This document shows positions 25,217-33,855 of a stretch of DNA of 64,000 nt, piece by piece. The translations under genes and the position numbers were made by a program. The DNA lies in contig NZ_JAFIQV010000030.1 in the NCBI RefSeq assembly GCF_017356015.1, forward strand, positions 33,599-97,598, read 5' to 3'. The number at the start of each line of letters is the position of its first letter. Positions within the stretch are counted from its first letter, which is position 1. Origin of the DNA: Azospirillum sp. SYSU D00513. GTDB taxonomy: Bacteria > Pseudomonadota > Alphaproteobacteria > Azospirillales > Azospirillaceae. Below the pieces are notes generated by a model. It saw nothing but the letters and a program-made list of their open reading frames with translations. It was not told where the DNA came from and did not search any database.

Positions 25217-26026
25217 ATGCCGGTCTGGCTCGACGGCGCCCTGGTCGAGGATGCCGATGCCCGCATAGCGCCGAACGATCGGGGCTTCACGCTGGGCGAT
25301 GGCCTGTTCGAGACGGTGCGCTTGCGCGGCGGGGCCGTGCTGCGGCTGGACGCGCATCTGGCACGGCTGCGCCGGGGCGCCGCGCTGCTGGGCATACCGC
25401 TCCACTGGACCGACGAGGCGCTCGGGCGGGCGCTTCTTGAGACGGCCCAGGCGTCCGGCTGTGCTGAGAACGGGGCGGCGCGCCTGACCCTCACCCGCGG
25501 CCCGGCCCCGCGGGGCGTCCTGCCGCCGCGCGATCCCAGCCCGACGCTGCTCGTCACCGCCGGCCCCGCACCGGGGCCGCTGCCGCCCGCCCGGCTGGTG
25601 GTGGCGCGGGTCACCCGCCGGAATGAGCATTCGCCGCTCAGCCAGGTGAAGTCGCTGAACTATCTGGACGGCATCCTGGCCCGGCGGGAGGCGGAGGAAC
25701 GCGGCGCCGACGACGCGCTGCTGCTGAACACCGCCGGGCGGCTGGCCGAGACGACGATCGCCAACCTCTTCTTGGTTCTGGACGGCAGGCTTGTGACCCC
25801 GCCCCTGTCCGAAGGCGCCCTGCCGGGCGTCATGCGGGCCGCCCTGCTGGAACGGTTCGACGCCGTCGAACAGGCGCTGCCGCCGGAAGCACTGGAACGG
25901 GCGTCGGAATTCATCCTGACCAACAGCCTCGGCGTGAGGGCGGTCGCTTCGGTGGACGGGCGTCCGGTCGGTCAGGGGGCGCCGGGGCCGCTGTTCGAGG
26001 CGCTGAAGCAGGCTTTGGACGCCTGA
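25217..26026 (+). CDS. pabC: Aminodeoxychorismate lyase-type class IV aminotransferase
   Basis: The 269-aa PLP enzyme has the fold-type IV pattern: DRGFTLGDGLFETVRLR, the PLP Lys in SQVKSLNYLDGILARREAE, ETTIANLFLV and the C-terminal EFILTNSLGVRAV. Gene order pabB-pabC supports the lyase that yields p-aminobenzoate. A branched-chain or D-amino-acid aminotransferase is the alternative for this fold. Start and upstream stop are three bases apart. Confidence 0.85.
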   Translation: MPVWLDGALVEDADARIAPNDRGFTLGDGLFETVRLRGGAVLRLDAHLARLRRGAALLGIPLHWTDEALGRALLETAQASGCAENGAARLTLTRGPAPRGVLPPRDPSPTLLVTAGPAPGPLPPARLVVARVTRRNEHSPLSQVKSLNYLDGILARREAEERGADDALLLNTAGRLAETTIANLFLVLDGRLVTPPLSEGALPGVMRAALLERFDAVEQALPPEALERASEFILTNSLGVRAVASVDGRPVGQGAPGPLFEALKQALDA

Positions 26027-26056
26027 GCTTGCTCCGTCCGGCTCGCCTACGACGTC

Positions 26057-26362
26057 TCACGCAGCGCGCGGGCGAACCTCGGTTTCGAGGCGATCGCCAA
26101 GTTCGTCCTTGGCAACTTCGATCTCGTAATTGGTCTGTAAATTGATCCAGAACCTCTCCGACATGCCGAAATACTTAGACAGGCGGAGAGCCGTGTCCGC
26201 CGTTATGGAGCGCTTTCCATCAAGGATTGCCGTGATCCTTGTCAGTGGCACGCTGATATCTTTGGCAAGTTTGTATGCCGATAAGCCCATAGGCTCAAGG
26301 AACTCCTCCCGGAGGATGGTGCCTGGATGGATTGGAGCGTAATCGCTCGGGGACGTGTGCAT
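26057..26362 (-). CDS. higA: HigA-type antitoxin (XRE HTH)
   Basis: The 101-aa protein has the HigA signature: HPGTILREEFLEPMGLSAYK, then the helix-turn-helix with DGKRSITADTALRLSKYFG and SERFWINLQTNYEIE. It should neutralise the toxin encoded upstream and repress the pair. The ATG at 26362 is preferred over an in-frame TTG at 26377. The toxin-first order is typical of higBA. Confidence 0.92.
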   Translation of the reverse strand: MHTSPSDYAPIHPGTILREEFLEPMGLSAYKLAKDISVPLTRITAILDGKRSITADTALRLSKYFGMSERFWINLQTNYEIEVAKDELGDRLETEVRPRAA

Positions 26363-26458
26363 AGCTGGTGTTTCCAAGTCAGATTGCCCATCGATCTGAG
26401 CAATGGAGATGGTTGTTGTGCCTCATGGAGGTGAGTGAGGCGTGGCTCGCTCCGGGGT

Positions 26459-26746
26459 TCAGTGGTAATCTGTGATTTCCACGTTTCGCGCGCCTCCCTC
26501 GGTCCATTCGAAGCAAATGCGCCACTGATCGTTGATTCTGATTCTGATGCTGTGTTGTCCAGCGCGGTTTCCCGACAGAGCTTCCAAGCGGTTGCCGGGG
26601 GGCTTGGCAAGATCCTCAAGCGCCTCCGCGGCTTTGACCAACTGGATCTTCCTATGAGCCACCCTTTGAATGTCCTGCGGCAGCTTTTTGGAGAAGCGCC
26701 GCTGGGCAACCAACTCCGTTTCCTTGTCGCGATACAGAGGAGGCAT
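26459..26746 (-). CDS. higB: HigB/RelE-type toxin
   Basis: The 95-aa protein matches HigB/RelE ribosome-dependent mRNA interferases: YRDKETELV, KPPGNRLEALSGNRAGQHSI, INDQWRICFEW and VEITDYH at the end. The usual SIRINDQW reads SIRIRINDQW, owing to a 6-base tandem duplication (GATTCT twice on the plus strand near 26530) that adds Arg-Ile next to the catalytic strand. That could weaken or alter the toxin. The gap to higA is 96 bases. Confidence 0.9.
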   Translation of the reverse strand: MPPLYRDKETELVAQRRFSKKLPQDIQRVAHRKIQLVKAAEALEDLAKPPGNRLEALSGNRAGQHSIRIRINDQWRICFEWTEGGARNVEITDYH

Positions 26747-26757
26747 CGTAGCACGTC

Positions 26758-26777
26758 GTCACCTGTGATCAGGTAAC
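26758..26777. promoter_or_regulatory. Putative HigA operator upstream of higB
   Basis: GTCACCTG-TGAT-CAGGTAAC is an inverted repeat of 8-bp half-sites with one mismatch, 12-31 bases upstream of the higB start. It is a likely autoregulation site. Confidence 0.55.
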
Positions 26778-26909
26778 GTGGAACGGAACTATAATTACGT
26801 CAAGCGTTATCATCTGACCCGGAAGGCGGAGTCCCTGCGAGCCTGCACCTCTCAAGTCTCGGCCCGAATTCAAGCCACCCGGCCCCGAGGGGCCGGGCGG
26901 ACGCGCGCC

Positions 26910-27446
26910 TTACTCGGCGTCGCTGTCGTTCATGCAGTGCTGGACCGACTGGCGGTTGGCGATCAGCTCGTCGATGGTCGGCTCGTTCTTCATCGCGCGG
27001 GAGATCGCGATCTTCGTCGCCTCGTAGTTGGTCCGGTAGAGGTCCTTCTTGTCGAGGTTCGGGTCGGTCGGGCAGCGCGGGTCGATCCAGATCATGGCGA
27101 GGATGCAGAGGTCGTCCACTTGGTCGCGCGGCAGGGTGCCGTCGATGACGCAGTCCAGCACGGCGTCGGCGGTGGCCGCCTGCACGATGCCGCCGAACAG
27201 GTCCACGTAGGCGCTCGACTTCATCGTGACCTTGGACACCATCATGGTCGCCGGGCGGACCATCTGGTTGCAGTCGCGCACCGCGAACATGCGGGTGTGA
27301 CCGGCCGTCTGCCCCATCATGTTGGCGAAGGCCTGGCCGGCCGGGCCGCGGACGGAGCCGATCAGGATTTCCGGCATCGCGTCGGTGAACTGGCCCTCGG
27401 CGGCGAACACCGTCGCCTCGCCGGTGCGGAAGAAGATATCGGTCAT
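26910..27446 (-). CDS. Formaldehyde-activating enzyme homologue (Fae family)
   Basis: The 178-aa product aligns with Fae along its length: RGPAGQAFANMM, the VSKVTMKSS strand, VDDLCILAMIWIDP and NYEATKIAISRAM. Fae condenses formaldehyde with tetrahydromethanopterin. Its N-terminus lacks any histidine before residue 50, whereas characterised Fae proteins have a catalytic His in the first 25 residues (His17 in Methylobacterium numbering), so it may be a divergent Fae-like paralogue. It lies close to the H4MPT-type cluster at 20.9-26.0 kb, separated by higBA. The ATG at 27446 starts at the family's usual position; the frame is open upstream. Confidence 0.85.
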   Translation of the reverse strand: MTDIFFRTGEATVFAAEGQFTDAMPEILIGSVRGPAGQAFANMMGQTAGHTRMFAVRDCNQMVRPATMMVSKVTMKSSAYVDLFGGIVQAATADAVLDCVIDGTLPRDQVDDLCILAMIWIDPRCPTDPNLDKKDLYRTNYEATKIAISRAMKNEPTIDELIANRQSVQHCMNDSDAE

Positions 27447-27738
27447 GGTCTGCTCGCGAGTGGAGGGGAACCGTTGGAAGGGCGCACTATACGGAATGCC
27501 GCCCGCCGGCCAAGCCCGCCGAAAGTCGCGGGCGCGACCGCGGCACCTCCGCCTCTCCGGACCGGCACCGGCGGCGCCTTCCGCCCGCGACTGTCCACCA
27601 ACCTCGTGCCGGGCAACGGACCGTTTGCGACTGCGAACTCGCCGTCTGCGACCCGGGGGCCGTTGCGAGCCCCTCGCAAGAGGCTGATTCTGCTTCTGTT
27701 TTAGGCGGTTGGTCGAACTGTTCATCCTGCGAACGGGG

Positions 27739-27781
27739 GGCGCTTTTTCGCACAAGCCGTGCTATAAGACAAAAAAGCGCC
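27739..27781. promoter_or_regulatory. Inverted repeat flanking a promoter-like sequence, livG leader
   Basis: GGCGCTTTTT (27739-27748) and AAAAAGCGCC (27772-27781) are perfect 10-bp inverted arms around TGCTATAAG, a good -10 candidate. It lies 55 bases before the livG start in the 389-base divergent gap between fae and livG. The rest of that gap holds nothing I can name. Confidence 0.5.
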
Positions 27782-27835
27782 GGAATGGGGACGAACCCCG
27801 AACGACAATGGGCGAGAAGGGAGGACAACGGCACG

Positions 27836-28610
27836 ATGAGTGACGACATCATTCTCGAAGCGCGGGACCTGACGAAGGAATTCAAGGGCTTCGTCGCGGT
27901 GAAGGAGGTCAACCTCCGGGTCCGCCGCGGCACGATCCACGCTCTGATCGGCCCGAACGGGGCCGGCAAGAGCACGGTGTTCAACCTGCTCACCAAGTTC
28001 CTGACGCCGACGCGCGGCACCATCCTGTTCAAGGGCCGCGACATCACGCGCACCCGTCCGGCGGACATCGCCCGGCTCGGCATGGTGCGCTCCTTCCAGA
28101 TATCGGCCGTCTTCCCGCACCTGTCGGTGCTGGAGAACGTGCGCGTCGCCCTGCAGCAGCCGGTCGGCACCAGCTTCCATTTCTGGAAGCCGGAACGCAG
28201 CCTGCACCGTCTGCATGACCGGGCGCATGAGCTGATCGAGGCGGTCAACCTCACCAGCTACACCGACCACCTCGCGGCCGAGCTGCCCTACGGGCGCAAG
28301 CGCGCGCTGGAGATCGCCACGACCCTGGCGCTCGACCCGGAGGTGCTCCTGCTTGACGAGCCGCTGGCCGGCATGGGGCACGAGGACATCGAGCGTACCG
28401 CCCAGCTCATCAAGCGCGTGGCGGCCAGCCGCACCGTGCTGATGGTGGAGCACAACCTGTCCGTCGTGGCCCATCTGTCCGACACCATCACGGTGCTGCG
28501 CCGGGGCGAGATCCTGGCGGAGGGTCCCTATGCGACCGTCTCGCGCAACCCGCAGGTGATGGAGGCCTACATGGGCTCCGCCCCCGCCCCGACCGCCGGA
28601 GGAGCCGGAC

Positions 28611-28618
<8 letters not shown>
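27836..28618 (+). CDS. livG: Branched-chain-type ABC transporter ATPase (LivG family)
   Basis: The 260-aa ATPase has Walker A GPNGAGKST, a LivG-type long insert between Q-loop and signature, signature region LPYGRKRALEIA, Walker B VLLLDEPLAGM and switch His. GGGAGGACAACGG precedes the ATG at 27836. It is the first gene of a livG-livF-substrate-binding-livH-livM-bdhA run on one strand, overlapping livF by 8 bases. Confidence 0.93.
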
Positions 28619-29333
<715 letters not shown>

Positions 29334-29359
29334 CCCCGGTCCGACGCCCGGGTGCCCCC

Positions 29360-29386
29360 GTCCGGCCGTGGCATGAACGGCCGGAC
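29360..29386 (+). terminator. Intercistronic hairpin between livF and the binding-protein gene
   Basis: GTCCGGCCG and CGGCCGGAC form a perfect 9-bp stem over a 9-base loop, followed by ACCAAAAAG, not a U tract. It more likely stabilises mRNA or causes partial termination than ends the operon. Confidence 0.45.
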
Positions 29387-29445
29387 CACCAAAAAGACTG
29401 CCAACAAGCGCCGGCGCCGCCGGCTGGACCTTAGGGAGAAGACGA

Positions 29446-30651
29446 ATGCTCAAGACGCTTCTGTGCGGGACCGCTTTCCTGGCCCTGGCCGCCGCGGCCG
29501 GGACGGCCCAGGCGCAGGTGTCCAACAACGTCGTCAAGATCGGCGTGATGAACGACCGGTCCGGCGTCTACGCCGACCTGGCGGGCGAGGGCTCGGCCAT
29601 CGCCGCGCGCATGGCGGTCGAGGAGTTCGGCGGCAAGGTCGCCGGCGCGCCGGTCGAGGTCGTCGTCGCCGACCACCAGAACAAGGCCGACATCGCCGCC
29701 AACACGGCCCGCCAGTGGGTGGACGTGGACAATGTGGACGTCATCGCCGACGTGCCGAACTCCGCCGCGGCGCTGGCCGTGCAGGGCATCACCCGGGACA
29801 AGAAGCGCATCTTCCTGATGTCCGGCCCCGGCTCCACCGACCTGACCGGCAAGGCCTGCTCGCCCTACGGCTTCCAGTGGACCTACGACAACTACGCCAT
29901 GGCCGCCGGCACCGGCCGCGCGCTGGTCGAGCAGGGCAAGAAGAACTGGTACTTCATCACCGCCGACTACGCCTTCGGCCATTCGCTGGAGGCCGAGACC
30001 ACCAACATGGTCAAGCAGCTCGGCGGCACGGTGAAGGGCAACGTCCGCCACCCGCTGGGCACCTCGGACTTCTCCTCCTTCCTGCTCCAGGCCCAGGGCT
30101 CCGGGGCCGACGTGATCGGCTTCGCCAACGCCGGCGGCGACACCATCAACGCCGTGAAGCAGGCCGCCGAGTTCGGCGTCACCCAGTCCGGCCAGAGCCT
30201 CGCCAGCCTGCTGCTCTTCATCAGCGAGGTGCACGCGCTGGGTCTGGAAGCGGCGCAGGGTCTGATGCTGACCACCGGCTTCTACTGGGACATGGACGAG
30301 CAGACCCGCGCCTGGTCCGCCAAGTTCGAGCAGAAGCACGGCAAGAAGCCGACGATGGTGCAGGCCGGCGTCTATTCCGCCGTGCGCCACTACCTGAAGG
30401 CCGTCGAGGCCGCGGGCACCGACGACGCCGACAAGGTGGCGGCGAAGATGCGGGAGCTGCCGGTCGAGGACATGTTCGCCAAGAACGGCAAGATCTACCC
30501 GAACGGCCGCATGGCGCACGACATGTACCTGGCCCGCGTGAAGAAGCCGTCGGAGTCGAAGGGCCCGTGGGACTATTACCAGATCGTCTCCACGCTGCCC
30601 GCCGCCACGGCCTTCATGGACCCGGCCAAGACCGCCTGCGCGCAGAAGTAA
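29446..30651 (+). CDS. Periplasmic substrate-binding protein of HAAT transporter
   Basis: The 401-aa precursor has a Sec signal (LLCGTAFLALAAAAGTAQA) and a type I periplasmic-binding fold beginning VVKIGVMNDRSGVYADLAG. Motifs such as KKRIFLMSGPGSTDLTG and NWYFITADYAFGHSLE are typical of Liv-family proteins for amino acids, amides or short carboxylates. The ligand is unknown. Linkage to 3-hydroxybutyrate dehydrogenase suggests a short-chain hydroxy- or oxo-acid, as an inference. GGGAGAAG precedes the start. Confidence 0.9.
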   Translation: MLKTLLCGTAFLALAAAAGTAQAQVSNNVVKIGVMNDRSGVYADLAGEGSAIAARMAVEEFGGKVAGAPVEVVVADHQNKADIAANTARQWVDVDNVDVIADVPNSAAALAVQGITRDKKRIFLMSGPGSTDLTGKACSPYGFQWTYDNYAMAAGTGRALVEQGKKNWYFITADYAFGHSLEAETTNMVKQLGGTVKGNVRHPLGTSDFSSFLLQAQGSGADVIGFANAGGDTINAVKQAAEFGVTQSGQSLASLLLFISEVHALGLEAAQGLMLTTGFYWDMDEQTRAWSAKFEQKHGKKPTMVQAGVYSAVRHYLKAVEAAGTDDADKVAAKMRELPVEDMFAKNGKIYPNGRMAHDMYLARVKKPSESKGPWDYYQIVSTLPAATAFMDPAKTACAQK

Positions 30652-30678
30652 GCGCAGCCGCGGGCTGACCGGAACCCT

Positions 30679-30711
30679 CCGCCTTCCCGGCCATCTCCGG
30701 CGGGAAGGCGG
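30679..30711 (+). terminator. Strong intercistronic hairpin after the binding-protein gene
   Basis: CCGCCTTCCCG and CGGGAAGGCGG form a perfect 11-bp stem, followed ten bases later by AAAAAG, not U. Hairpins here commonly raise binding-protein mRNA above permease mRNA. Confidence 0.5.
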
Positions 30712-30746
30712 GGACGGCTCAAAAAGAAGAAATGGGAGGCTGGAAC

Positions 30747-31634
30747 ATGTTCGAAATGCTGGGGATACCGCCCCAGGTTCTGTTCGGCCAGTTGCTGCTC
30801 GGCTTGATCAACGGCTCCTTCTACGCGCTGCTGAGCCTGGGGCTGGCGGTGATCTTCGGCATGCTGAACGTCATCAACTTCGCCCATGGCGCGCTCTACA
30901 TGGTCGGCGCCTTCGTGGCCTGGCTGCTGCTGACGCAGCTCGGGCTGGGCTACTGGTGGGCCTTCGCTCTGACGCCCTTCATCGTCGGCGCCTTCGGCAT
31001 CCTTCTGGAAAAGACGATGCTGTCGCGGCTGTACAAGCTCGACCATCTCTACGGGCTGCTGCTGACCTTCGGCCTCGCCCTGATCCTGGAGGGGCTCTTC
31101 CGCCATCAGTACGGCGTGTCGGGCCAGCCCTATCCGGTGCCGCCGTCGCTGTCCGGCGGGCAGAATCTGGGATTCATGTTCCTGCCCAACTACCGGGGCT
31201 GGGTCATCGCCTGCTCGCTGGTCGTGTGCTTCGGCACCTGGTTCGCCATCGAGCGCACCCGGCTCGGCGCCTATCTGCGCGCCGCGACCGAAAATCCGGT
31301 GCTGGTCCAGGCCTTCGGCATCAACGTGCCGGTCATGGTCTCGCTGACCTACGGCTTCGGCGTGGCGCTGGCCGGGCTGGCCGGCGTGCTGGCGGCCCCC
31401 ATCTACCAGGTGAACCCGCTGATGGGCTCCAACCTGATCATCATCGTCTTCGCGGTGGTGGTGATCGGCGGCATGGGCTCGATCCTCGGCGCGATCCTGA
31501 CGGGCATCGGGCTCGGGCTGCTGGAAGGGCTGACCAAGGTCTTCTACCCGGAAGCCTCCAACATCGTCGTCTTCGTCGTGATGGCGATCGTCCTCATGAT
31601 CAAGCCCGCCGGGCTGTTCGGGCGGGAAAGGTGA
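30747..31634 (+). CDS. livH: ABC transporter permease (LivH family)
   Basis: The 295-aa permease has LLLGLINGSFYALLSLGLAV at the start, GMLNVINFAHGALYMVGA (LivH signature), FAIERTRLGAYLRAATENP (coupling loop) and the late GGMGSILGAILTGIGLG. The ATG at 30747 is preferred because GGGAGG lies 6 bases upstream, inside a longer open frame. Confidence 0.93.
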   Translation: MFEMLGIPPQVLFGQLLLGLINGSFYALLSLGLAVIFGMLNVINFAHGALYMVGAFVAWLLLTQLGLGYWWAFALTPFIVGAFGILLEKTMLSRLYKLDHLYGLLLTFGLALILEGLFRHQYGVSGQPYPVPPSLSGGQNLGFMFLPNYRGWVIACSLVVCFGTWFAIERTRLGAYLRAATENPVLVQAFGINVPVMVSLTYGFGVALAGLAGVLAAPIYQVNPLMGSNLIIIVFAVVVIGGMGSILGAILTGIGLGLLEGLTKVFYPEASNIVVFVVMAIVLMIKPAGLFGRER

Positions 31635-31637
31635 GCC

Positions 31638-32606
31638 ATGGCTGAAACCCACATGTCCTCCGTCTCCGCGCGGAGGGGCGCTTCGTCGGGCCTCCGGCCG
31701 GAACTCCTCTACGGCGTCGGGCTGCTGCTGGCGCTGGCCGCACCCTTCGTTCTGTACCCCGTCTTCCTGATGAAGGTGCTGTGCTTCGCGCTGTTCGCCT
31801 GCGCCTTCAACCTGCTGATCGGCTTCGCCGGCCTCTTGAGCTTCGGCCACGCCGCCTTCTTCGGCGGGGCGGCCTACGTTACCGCCCACGCCGCCAAGGT
31901 GTGGGGCTGGACGCCGGAGCTGGCCCTGCTGGCGGGCACGGCGAGTGCGGCCATCCTCGGCCTCGTCATCGGGGCGCTGGCGATCCGGCGCCAGGGCATC
32001 TACTTCGCCATGATCACGCTGGCGCTGTCGCAGATGGTATTCTTCCTGGCGCTCCAGCTTCCCTTCACGGGCGGGGAGGACGGCATCCAGGGCGTGCCGC
32101 GCGGCTTCCTGTTCGGCGCGCTCGACCTGAACCAGCCGCTCACCATGTATTATTTCGTGCTGGCGATCTTCGTGTTCGGCTTCGCGCTGATCTGGCGGAC
32201 GGTGCATTCGCCCTTCGGGCAGGTGCTGAAGGCGATCCGCGAGAACGAGCCGCGCGCCATCTCGCTGGGCTACCGGACGGAGCGCTACAAGCTCGTGGCC
32301 TTCCTGCTGTCGGCCAGCCTCGCCGGGCTCGCCGGCGGGACCAAGGCGCTGGTCTTCCAGCTTGCCAGCCTCACCGACGTGCAGTGGCAAATGTCGGGCG
32401 AGGTCGTGCTGATGACGCTGCTGGGCGGCATGGGCACGCTGTTCGGGCCGGTGGTCGGCGCCACGCTGGTGGTCACGCTGCAGAACTACCTGGCCGGCAC
32501 GAACCTGCCCGTGACCGTGGTCATCGGCGCGATCTTCGTCGTCTGCGTGCTGGTCTTCCGGCGCGGCATCATCGGAGAGATCCAGGCCCGGCTGTCGAAC
32601 CGCTGA
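31638..32606 (+). CDS. livM: ABC transporter permease (LivM family)
   Basis: The 322-aa permease carries the LivM signature (NLLIGFAGLLSFGHAAFFGG), the coupling-loop TVHSPFGQVLKAIRENEPRA and GGMGTLFGPVVGATLVV. It lies three bases after livH. About eight to ten hydrophobic segments are visible. Confidence 0.93.
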   Translation: MAETHMSSVSARRGASSGLRPELLYGVGLLLALAAPFVLYPVFLMKVLCFALFACAFNLLIGFAGLLSFGHAAFFGGAAYVTAHAAKVWGWTPELALLAGTASAAILGLVIGALAIRRQGIYFAMITLALSQMVFFLALQLPFTGGEDGIQGVPRGFLFGALDLNQPLTMYYFVLAIFVFGFALIWRTVHSPFGQVLKAIRENEPRAISLGYRTERYKLVAFLLSASLAGLAGGTKALVFQLASLTDVQWQMSGEVVLMTLLGGMGTLFGPVVGATLVVTLQNYLAGTNLPVTVVIGAIFVVCVLVFRRGIIGEIQARLSNR

Positions 32607-32640
32607 GCGGATAGAAGACAAGAAGACGGAGACCATTCTC

Positions 32641-33426
32641 ATGACGTTGAAGGGCAAAGCGGCCGTCGTCACCGGATCGACGAGCGGCATCGGGCTTGGC
32701 ATCGCGCGGGCGCTGGCCGGGGCGGGAGCCGACGTGGTGCTGAACGGCTTCGGCGACGCCGCGGAGATCGAGACGATCCGCGCGGGCATCGCCACGGAGT
32801 TCGGCGTGCGCGCGACCTACCACGGCGCCGACCTGTCCAAGCCGGACGAGGTCAAGGCCCTGGCCGACCACGCGGCGGCGGAGTTCGGCAGGGTGGACAT
32901 CCTCGTCAACAACGCCGGCATCCAGCACGTCGCTCCGGTGGACGAGTTCCCGGCGGAGCGCTGGGACGCGGTGATCGCGATCAACCTCAGCTCCGTCTTC
33001 CACGGCACCCATCACGTGCTGCCCGGCATGAAGCAGCGCGGCTGGGGCCGGATCATCAACATCGCCTCGGCCCACGGCCTCGTCGCTTCGGCCAACAAGT
33101 CGGCCTACGTGGCGGCCAAGCACGGGGTGGTCGGGCTGACCAAGGTGGTGGCGCTGGAGACGGCGGGCACCGGCATCACCTGCAACGCCATCTGCCCGGG
33201 CTGGGTGCTGACCCCGCTCGTCCAGAAGCAGATCGACGCCCTGGCGGCGAACAAGGGCCTGTCGGGCGACGAGGCGCGGGCGGAGCTTCTGGGGGCCAAG
33301 CAGCCGTCCGGCGACTTCGTGACGCCGGAACAGCTCGGCGCCTTTGCGGTGTTCCTGTGCACGCCCGCGGCGGCCCAGATCACCGGATCGGCCCTGTCCA
33401 TGGACGGCGGCTGGACGGCTCAGTAA
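32641..33426 (+). CDS. bdhA: D-3-hydroxybutyrate dehydrogenase
   Basis: The 261-aa short-chain dehydrogenase has TGSTSGIGLGIA (NAD loop), NNAGIQHVAPV, catalytic Ser in INIASAHGLVAS and YVAAKHG (Tyr-x-x-x-Lys), then LSMDGGWTAQ at the end, which is the form of bacterial 3-hydroxybutyrate dehydrogenases. It oxidises D-3-hydroxybutyrate to acetoacetate in polyhydroxybutyrate turnover. It follows livM by 34 bases and may be cotranscribed with the transporter. A long GC hairpin (33444-33475) lies just downstream. Confidence 0.92.
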   Translation: MTLKGKAAVVTGSTSGIGLGIARALAGAGADVVLNGFGDAAEIETIRAGIATEFGVRATYHGADLSKPDEVKALADHAAAEFGRVDILVNNAGIQHVAPVDEFPAERWDAVIAINLSSVFHGTHHVLPGMKQRGWGRIINIASAHGLVASANKSAYVAAKHGVVGLTKVVALETAGTGITCNAICPGWVLTPLVQKQIDALAANKGLSGDEARAELLGAKQPSGDFVTPEQLGAFAVFLCTPAAAQITGSALSMDGGWTAQ

Positions 33427-33507
33427 GGGCCGGCCAGTGCTTTCCGGACGCCTGTCCCCAGGGGCGGGCGTCCGGCCCTTCCAGGGCATGCGGAACCCCC
33501 AAACGCA

Positions 33508-33533
33508 AAAGGCCGCCCCGAAGGGCGGCCTTT
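33508..33533. terminator. Bidirectional terminator between bdhA and rpmG
   Basis: AAAGGCCGCCC and GGGCGGCCTTT form an 11-bp stem with a 4-base loop; both strands have T-rich flanks, fitting convergent genes. Confidence 0.85.
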
Positions 33534-33556
33534 CCGATTCCCGGGAACCGAAGATC

Positions 33557-33724
33557 TTACTTGATCTTGGATTCCTTGAACTCGACGTGCTTGCGCACCA
33601 CCGGGTCGTACTTGTTGAACGACAGCTTCTCGGTGGTCTTCTTCGGGTTCTTCTTCTTGACGTAGAAGAAACCGGTGTCGGCCGTGCTCACCAGCTTGAT
33701 GAGGACCGTGTTCTGCTTGGCCAT
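33557..33724 (-). CDS. rpmG: 50S ribosomal protein L33
   Basis: The 55-aa protein, MAKQNTVLIKLVSTADTGFF followed by a Lys-rich stretch and ending KHVEFKESKIK, is L33 of the Cys-less type common in alphaproteobacteria. It sits downstream of the topA-rnr-S41 peptidase run. Confidence 0.97.
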   Translation of the reverse strand: MAKQNTVLIKLVSTADTGFFYVKKKNPKKTTEKLSFNKYDPVVRKHVEFKESKIK

Positions 33725-33855
33725 ATTCTCAATCCCGCGACTAAAATTCCGTGCACCGCCGGCCCGGCGGGGGCGGCGTCGTAGCGGCGGAAGATAGCCG
33801 TTCGCGCCGCCATGTCAAGTGTTTGAGTCTGTTTCGCCCGTATCTCAGCTGTGTC

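Noticed and set aside
22466..25630. A 1054-codon minus-strand frame across the C1 cluster
   Set aside because: It lies opposite pabB and the ASKHA gene, which have clear family motifs on the plus strand; the antisense protein has none.
29352..30668. A plus-strand frame overlapping the binding-protein gene
   Set aside because: It is the +1 frame of the periplasmic binding protein, Arg/Gly-rich and without a signal peptide or domain.
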